NCBI GenBank assembly: GCA_031553215.1
Contig: JAVBLW010000005.1
Location: 79,143 to 143,142, forward strand
DNA from: JAVBLW01 sp031553215
GTDB taxonomy: Bacteria > Bacillota_I > Bacilli_A > Acholeplasmatales > Anaeroplasmataceae
Direction of reading: 5' to 3'
Length of the DNA: 64,000 bases
A program made the translations under genes and the position numbers. Shown here one piece after another: positions 60,107-64,000 of this stretch. The notes below the pieces were generated by a model, which did no database searches, had not been told where the DNA came from, and worked only from the letters and a program-made list of their open reading frames with translations. The number at the start of each line of letters is the position of its first letter. Position 1 is the stretch's first letter.

Positions 60107-60481
60107 TTATTCTTTACAATCTTGACATATCCCATTAATTTGAATATCTTGAATACTCACTTGAAAATCAAGTTTTTTAAACTGTTCATTATTATCTAGA
60201 AAATTAGATTCTAAATCTATTATCTTTCCACAACTAGAACAAACTAGATGAATGTGATTATTGCAAATTCTATCGTAATGAGCGATATTATCATTAGTCA
60301 TTATTTTTTTTATCTTTCCCATTTCAACTAATGTTTTTAAATTTCGATATACTGTAGCAATTCCGACATTTGGATCAACAAGAGAAATACTGTCATAAAT
60401 CATTTGTGCAGTTGGATGATCATATCTATTTTCTATATCAGTAATTATTAATTTTTTTTGTTCAGTATTTCTAAAATTCAT
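60107..60481 (-). CDS. Fur-family metal or peroxide regulator
   Basis: The 124-residue protein has the Fur winged helix (HPTAQMIYDSISLVDPNVGIATVYRNLKTLVEMG), the HIHLVCSSCGKIID metal region and two CxxC pairs (CSSC and CQDC) for structural zinc. PerR, Fur and Zur cannot be told apart by eye; the short length and NVGIATVYRNL sequence fit PerR or Fur. ATG 60481 follows AGAGG by 7 bases. A longer frame from 60544 is rejected because it runs across the promoter. An AT-rich imperfect repeat near -10 may be an autoregulatory site. Confidence 0.85.
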   Translation of the reverse strand: MNFRNTEQKKLIITDIENRYDHPTAQMIYDSISLVDPNVGIATVYRNLKTLVEMGKIKKIMTNDNIAHYDRICNNHIHLVCSSCGKIIDLESNFLDNNEQFKKLDFQVSIQDIQINGICQDCKE

Positions 60482-60515
60482 AATAAAACCTCTATTAATA
60501 TTAATTATCAATAAT

Positions 60516-60544
60516 ATTATATTATCTTTCATTAAAAAAGTCAA
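60516..60544 (-). promoter_or_regulatory. Promoter of the Fur-family gene
   Basis: TTGACT (60539-60544), 17 bases and TATAAT (60516-60521) on the minus strand. The -35 sits in the U-tract of the preceding terminator. Confidence 0.75.
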
Positions 60545-60569
60545 AATAGAAAGGCAAATGCCTTTCTAT
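60538..60569 (-). terminator. Terminator after the poly-Asp membrane protein gene
   Basis: ATAGAAAGGCA and TGCCTTTCTAT form an 11-bp stem with a 2-base loop (60546-60569), followed by a U-rich run on the minus strand; the stop codon is within the hairpin. Confidence 0.8.
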
Positions 60570-62674
60570 AATACCTTTATTAGTCCTTTTTCAATTAATT
60601 CTTCATTTGTTTCATAATCCATATGATAATCCTCATATTTAGAATCAACTTTTTCTATTGCATATGAATCCATCATTTCACTTATTAATTCTTTTGCACT
60701 ATTAACATCTTTAAAATTATTTATTTCAAGTTTGGCAGGAACATCCTCAAATCCTTTTTTATTCGATGCATCTTTAATTTTATATTTGCTATCTTCGTAT
60801 TCACTAGGATCTAATGCAAAATACATTAATAAATCATCATCTTCAATAGCGATTTTCACCAAAGAAATTCCATTGTATGTAAAATTATCATATCTCCACA
60901 TCATTTTGGACTTAACTCTTTCATAAGAAAGAATTTCATTTTTCAAATTTGAATAATAATCTTGGACAAGACCTTCGCTTTGGATAAGCAAAGCTTCAAA
61001 ACTCTTATTATATTCTACACCCGAGGAATAATCATATGAATTATTTTTTGAGTTTACTTTAGAATTAACTTTACTTGCAAATTCTTCAAATATATTTTTA
61101 GGAGCATCATCTTTTTTATTAAAAAATTCTGATAAATCATCATCGTCTTCTTCAAAGTCGGGTTCTTCTTTATCCTCTTCAAATATATTTTTTGGTGCTT
61201 CTTTTTTCTTACCAAAGAATTCTGATAAATCATCATCGTCTTCCTCGAAATCCGGTTCTTCTTTATCTTCTTCAAATATATTTTTTGGTGTTTCTTTTTT
61301 CTTACCAAAGAATTCCGATAAATCATCATCGTCTTCTTCAAAGTCCAATTCCTCTTCGTCTTCTTCAAATATATTTTTTGGTGTTTCTTTTTGTAAGATA
61401 GGTTTTAAGTCATTTTTTGATGTTTTTGACCCTTTTGGATTCGATTCCCTTTTTTTCTTTTCAAGAGCGTTTAATCTTTCTTCCATTAATAAACTTAAAT
61501 CCTCATCAGTTAAATTAGGGTCTGCCAATTCTTCATCTGTTAATAATGTTAATGGATCAATTTCTTCATCATCTTCAATTTCTATTTCTTCTTCAAAATG
61601 ATTATCTAAATCCTCTACTTGTTTAGGTTCTCCCATAACTATTTCCTCATATGAAGAATTTTCTAAAGTTTGGATTTCACCGTCATATTCATAATCATTT
61701 TCATCATTAGATAACGTAGCTTGGTAACGTAATCTCTCTTCTAAAATAGCGATTAATTCTTCATCTGTCAAGTTAGGATCTGCTAATTCTTCATCTGTAA
61801 GGAATTGAGCATTAGATAATATATTTTCTTCTAAATCCAATTGTTTAATATATGAATCATTGTTAATCTTAGTAGGAATTACCTCTTCGTATTCAGCTTG
61901 TTTTTTTACTATCTCTGGTTGTTTTTTAACTTTAACCGGCAATTCATCATCGTCGTCATCATCCCAATCATCATCGTCATCGTCCCAATCATCATCGTCG
62001 TCATCATCGTCGTCATCATATTGATTAACAACTGGTTTTGGACGATAGTTTGATGGATTAGGTTTAGTAGCAAATTGTTCTACGTCTTTAGTTTCCTCAA
62101 AAGCTGGCTTAAAATTTGTAACTGGTGACACTGGCTTCTTGGCATATTTGTTTGGATCGACCGGCTCGCCAAATAAAGGCCTATATGCCGCAGATGGTTG
62201 CGATGCTGGTTTTTTAGCATATTTATTTGGATCTTCTGCTTCACTAAATAATGACTTTGATACTGGTGTTGGTGACACCGGTTTTCTTGCATACTTATTC
62301 GGATCTTCTGCTTCACTAAATAATGATTTATTTTTAGCAGAAGAATCATCTTGAAATAGCCTTTTCAATATTTCATCATTTTCACGAGTTTGTTGAGTTT
62401 TTTTCTTATCGTTGTCTTTCCCAAATAAAGCAAACGTTATATTTCCTGTAATAGATTTCTCTACAGATATATTAAGGATTTTTAATGACTTAATAAATGC
62501 AAAAAAATACCAAATTACAAGTAATGGTAAAGCATAAAATAATATTCCTATAAAATTAGTTTCATTTTTGAATATACATACTATTGCTATAAACACTATA
62601 GCTAGATAAAAAAATCTCCTAAAAGAACCCTTTATATTAGTAGGCTCATTCATATCTCTCTCTTTAATTCTCAT
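60566..62674 (-). CDS. Membrane protein with poly-aspartate tract and three families of internal repeats
   Basis: The 702-residue protein starts MRIKERDMNEPTN and has two membrane helices (about residues 20-70). A long cytoplasmic region follows with four SLFSEAEDPNKYAKKP-like repeats (about 110-200), a run of about 26 residues of Asp with two Trp (about 225-250), three LTDEELADPNLTDEEL repeats and four 31-residue acidic repeats (FEEDDDDLSEFFGKKKE, PKNIFEED). The final 170 residues look like a folded domain that I do not recognise. Start 62674 lies 7 bases after GGAGG. Its style recalls the charged repeat protein of the ATPase operon. It may be a scaffold or cation-binding protein; no function can be assigned. 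Confidence 0.6.
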   Translation of the reverse strand: MRIKERDMNEPTNIKGSFRRFFYLAIVFIAIVCIFKNETNFIGILFYALPLLVIWYFFAFIKSLKILNISVEKSITGNITFALFGKDNDKKKTQQTRENDEILKRLFQDDSSAKNKSLFSEAEDPNKYARKPVSPTPVSKSLFSEAEDPNKYAKKPASQPSAAYRPLFGEPVDPNKYAKKPVSPVTNFKPAFEETKDVEQFATKPNPSNYRPKPVVNQYDDDDDDDDDDWDDDDDDWDDDDDDELPVKVKKQPEIVKKQAEYEEVIPTKINNDSYIKQLDLEENILSNAQFLTDEELADPNLTDEELIAILEERLRYQATLSNDENDYEYDGEIQTLENSSYEEIVMGEPKQVEDLDNHFEEEIEIEDDEEIDPLTLLTDEELADPNLTDEDLSLLMEERLNALEKKKRESNPKGSKTSKNDLKPILQKETPKNIFEEDEEELDFEEDDDDLSEFFGKKKETPKNIFEEDKEEPDFEEDDDDLSEFFGKKKEAPKNIFEEDKEEPDFEEDDDDLSEFFNKKDDAPKNIFEEFASKVNSKVNSKNNSYDYSSGVEYNKSFEALLIQSEGLVQDYYSNLKNEILSYERVKSKMMWRYDNFTYNGISLVKIAIEDDDLLMYFALDPSEYEDSKYKIKDASNKKGFEDVPAKLEINNFKDVNSAKELISEMMDSYAIEKVDSKYEDYHMDYETNEELIEKGLIKVL
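61088..61390. repeat. 93-bp tandem repeat array in the poly-Asp protein gene
   Basis: The marker AAATATATTTTT recurs at 61088, 61181, 61274 and 61367, exactly 93 bases apart, and encodes a 31-residue acidic unit. Confidence 0.88.
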
Positions 62675-62730
62675 AAATATATTCCTCCAAAAAAAGTGCA
62701 TACAACACGAAATATACTAATATTAACTAT

Positions 62731-62759
62731 AATATATCATTTTTATTGTTGTTTGTCAC
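62731..62759 (-). promoter_or_regulatory. Promoter of the poly-Asp membrane protein gene
   Basis: GTGACA (62754-62759), 17 bases and TATATT (62731-62736) preceded by TGA on the minus strand. Confidence 0.5.
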
Positions 62760-62781
62760 GGAAAAATTCAATAATAGTCAT

Positions 62782-62807
62782 AAAAAAAACGAGATTCTAA
62801 ATCTCGT
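62782..62807 (-). terminator. Terminator of the rRNA-tRNA operon
   Basis: ACGAGATT and AATCTCGT form an 8-bp stem with a CTA loop, and a run of U residues follows on the minus strand, just downstream of tRNA-Asp. Confidence 0.88.
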
Positions 62808-62821
62808 AAATTACAAATAAA

Positions 62822-62897
62822 TGGCGGTCTGGACGGGACTTGAACCCGCGATCTCCAGTGTGACAGACTAGCATGTTAACCACTACACCACCAGACC
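62822..62897 (-). tRNA. tRNA-Asp (GTC)
   Basis: 76 bases with a full cloverleaf, anticodon GTC in CTGTCAC and an encoded CCA. It is the last tRNA of the array. Confidence 0.95.
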
Positions 62898-62905
62898 ATA
62901 TTTAT

Positions 62906-62982
62906 TGGTTGCGGGGACAGGATTTGAACCTATGACCTCCGGGTTATGAGCCCGGCGAGCTACCAGACTGCTCCACCCCGCG
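62906..62982 (-). tRNA. Initiator tRNA-fMet (CAT)
   Basis: 77 bases, anticodon CAT. It is the initiator: the 5' C faces A at position 72 (mismatch), and the anticodon stem has three G-C pairs (CGGG CTCATAA CCCG). CCA is encoded. Confidence 0.93.
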
Positions 62983-63002
62983 ATGTAAAGTAAAAATAAT
63001 AA

Positions 63003-63078
63003 TGGTGGCTAGGGGCGGAATCGAACCGCCGACACAAGGATTTTCAGTCCTTTGCTCTACCGACTGAGCTACCGAGCC
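63003..63078 (-). tRNA. tRNA-Phe (GAA)
   Basis: 76 bases, anticodon GAA in CTGAAAA, with encoded CCA. The acceptor stem has one C-U mismatch at the fifth pair (GGCTCGG against CCTAGCC). Confidence 0.93.
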
Positions 63079-63083
63079 AAATA

Positions 63084-63176
63084 TGGCGGAGAAAGAGGGA
63101 TTCGAACCCCCGCGGGACTTTCATCCCCTGTCGGTTTTCAAGACCGATCCCTTCAGCCGGACTTGGGTATTTCTCC
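63084..63176 (-). tRNA. tRNA-Ser (TGA)
   Basis: 93 bases with the long variable arm of a serine tRNA, anticodon TGA, and encoded CCA. Confidence 0.94.
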
Positions 63177-63209
63177 GTGAATCATATTATTTTTACTATT
63201 AAATTATAA

Positions 63210-63286
63210 TGGTGGACCCAGTAGGACTCGAACCTACGACCGACCGGTTATGAGCCGGTAGCTCTAACCAACTGAGCTATGGGTCC
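63210..63286 (-). tRNA. tRNA-Ile2 (CAT, lysidine type) or second elongator Met
   Basis: 77 bases, anticodon CAT. The body (GGACC acceptor; ACCGG CTCATAA CCGGT stem; GGTCGTAGGTTCGAGTCC) resembles Bacillus tRNA-Ile2, whose C34 is changed to lysidine to read AUA. It differs clearly from the elongator tRNA-Met at 63295. Confidence 0.75.
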
Positions 63287-63294
63287 AGCGAAAT

Positions 63295-63371
63295 TGGTAG
63301 CGGCGGAGGGATTCGAACCCCCGACCTAACGGGTATGAACCGTTCGCTCTAGCCAACTGAGCTACACCGCC
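63295..63371 (-). tRNA. Elongator tRNA-Met (CAT)
   Basis: 77 bases starting GGCGGTGTAGCTCAG, anticodon CAT in GTTCATACC, with encoded CCA. It resembles the Bacillus elongator tRNA-Met. Confidence 0.88.
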
Positions 63372-63415
63372 ATGTGTAGAAAAAAAACAAGTCCTTATGA
63401 CCATTGATATTAAAA

Positions 63416-63491
63416 TGGTGGAGCTTAGCGGGATCGAACCGCTGACCTCCTGCGTGCAAAACAGGCGCTCTCCCAGCTGAGCTAAAACCCC
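63416..63491 (-). tRNA. tRNA-Ala (TGC)
   Basis: 76 bases, anticodon TGC in TTTGCAC, with encoded CCA; GGGGTTT acceptor arm containing G-U pairs. Confidence 0.94.
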
Positions 63492-63496
63492 AAAAA

Positions 63497-63584
63497 TGGT
63501 ACCTCGGGCCGGACTTGAACCGGCACGGCTTCATCAGCCATGGGATTTTAAGTCCCACGTGTCGACCTATTCCACCACCGAGGC
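63497..63584 (-). tRNA. tRNA-Leu (TAA)
   Basis: 88 bases with a long variable arm, anticodon TAA in CTTAAAA, and encoded CCA. Confidence 0.94.
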
Positions 63585-63591
63585 ATATAAA

Positions 63592-63667
63592 TGGTGTCCC
63601 GTAGAGAATTCGAATCTCTGACCCCTTGATTAAAAGTCAAGTGCTCTACCGGCTGAGCTAACGGGAC
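63592..63667 (-). tRNA. tRNA-Lys (TTT)
   Basis: 76 bases, anticodon TTT in CTTTTAA, with encoded CCA. Confidence 0.95.
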
Positions 63668-63674
63668 GTATTAA

Positions 63675-63750
<76 letters not shown>

Positions 63751-63775
63751 ATGCTACATTATAAATTTATTAAAA

Positions 63776-63851
63776 TGGTGGAGGTTAACGGGCTCGAACC
63801 GCTGACCCTCTGCTTGTAAGGCAGATGCTCTCCCAACTGAGCTAAACCTCC
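63776..63851 (-). tRNA. tRNA-Val (TAC)
   Basis: 76 bases, anticodon TAC in CTTACAA, with encoded CCA. It is the first tRNA after 5S rRNA. Confidence 0.95.
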
Positions 63852-63869
63852 ATATTTATAAAAGAATAT

Positions 63870-63981
63870 AGCCTGGCAACTTCCTACTCTTGCACGTATG
63901 TACTACCATCGGCGTAAAAGTGCTTAACTTCTGTGTTCGATATGGGAACAGGTGTGTCCACTTTGCCATCATCACCAGACT
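63870..63981 (-). rRNA. rrf: 5S ribosomal RNA
   Basis: On the minus strand GTCTGGTGATGATGGC opens the molecule, and ACACCTGTTCCCATATCGAA, GAAGTTAAGC and TGCCAGGC follow, all conserved 5S segments. The two ends pair. The 23S and 16S genes should lie beyond the right edge. Confidence 0.95.
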
Positions 63982-64000
63982 ATTTCTTTCAAAACTAGAT

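Noticed and set aside
60482..60544. Longer N-terminus of the Fur-family protein from 60544
   Set aside because: The added 21 residues are hydrophobic and unlike the family, and their codons coincide with the -35 and -10 elements; ATG 60481 has a good ribosome binding site.
61920..62020. Poly-Asp codon run as a sequencing or assembly artefact
   Set aside because: The frame stays open on both sides, codons mix GAT and GAC, and Trp codons interrupt it in phase, so it looks like a real low-complexity coding tract, although its exact length could vary.
63349..63558. A 69-codon minus-strand ORF
   Set aside because: It lies across tRNA-Met, tRNA-Ala and tRNA-Leu genes and is not coding.

Overview
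The window is an AT-rich, gene-dense stretch of a low-GC Gram-positive (Bacillota-type) chromosome. The signs are the full S10-spc-alpha ribosomal gene order, a zinc-type S14, a T-box leader, an ECF vitamin-transporter module, SipW-type signal peptidases, lipoprotein signal peptides and a 5S rRNA followed by an 11-tRNA array. TGA acts as a stop (the ATGA overlap at 40501-40504), so the code is the ordinary bacterial one. No closer taxon can be fixed from the sequence alone. Nearly all genes lie on the minus strand; the exceptions are one giant adhesin gene (4698-8018) and two radical-SAM genes (9440-12883).

Layout: 1-4186 holds the start of NADP isocitrate dehydrogenase, a trans-aconitate methyltransferase, an MBG-repeat lipoprotein and a DUF1275 membrane protein. 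4297-8439 looks like an insertion into the 3' end of rpsI: a perfect 74-bp direct repeat, including the last coding bases and terminator of rpsI, brackets a 4.07-kb unit carrying a seven-blade RCC1 / seven-repeat Ig-like adhesin and decayed mobile-element-like debris. rpsI-rplM follow (8424-9273), then two convergent radical-SAM genes.

12880-26251 is the most unusual region. Two GGDEF-EAL proteins are followed by two c-di-GMP-I riboswitches, each with its own promoter and a terminator that competes with aptamer stem P1. Each riboswitch controls an exported protein gene. Next come a strongly promoted exported subunit and an operon of signal peptidase, membrane-anchored McrB-like AAA+ ATPase, DUF2357-like coiled-coil protein and a second signal peptidase. 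I read this as a c-di-GMP-induced surface-fibre or matrix export system, with an AAA+/DUF2357 pair (otherwise known from McrBC-type restriction) redeployed at the membrane. A smaller pair of similar exported genes lies at 38681-41226.

26269-38597 is housekeeping: metG, rsmI, trmN6, ricT, holB, tmk, truA, ecfT-A2-A1, a GH105-like lipoprotein and rsmH. 41401-55838 is the 30-gene ribosomal superoperon (rpsJ to rplQ) behind a structured leader. Then come ptsI, metA-metY under a methionine T-box, a Fur-family regulator, a poly-aspartate repeat membrane protein, 11 tRNAs and 5S rRNA; the rest of that rRNA operon lies beyond the window. In many Bacillota rplQ, ecfA1-A2-T, truA, rplM and rpsI are adjacent. 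Here the order is kept but split by accessory cargo, so the surface-protein clusters appear to sit in breaks of an ancestral block.
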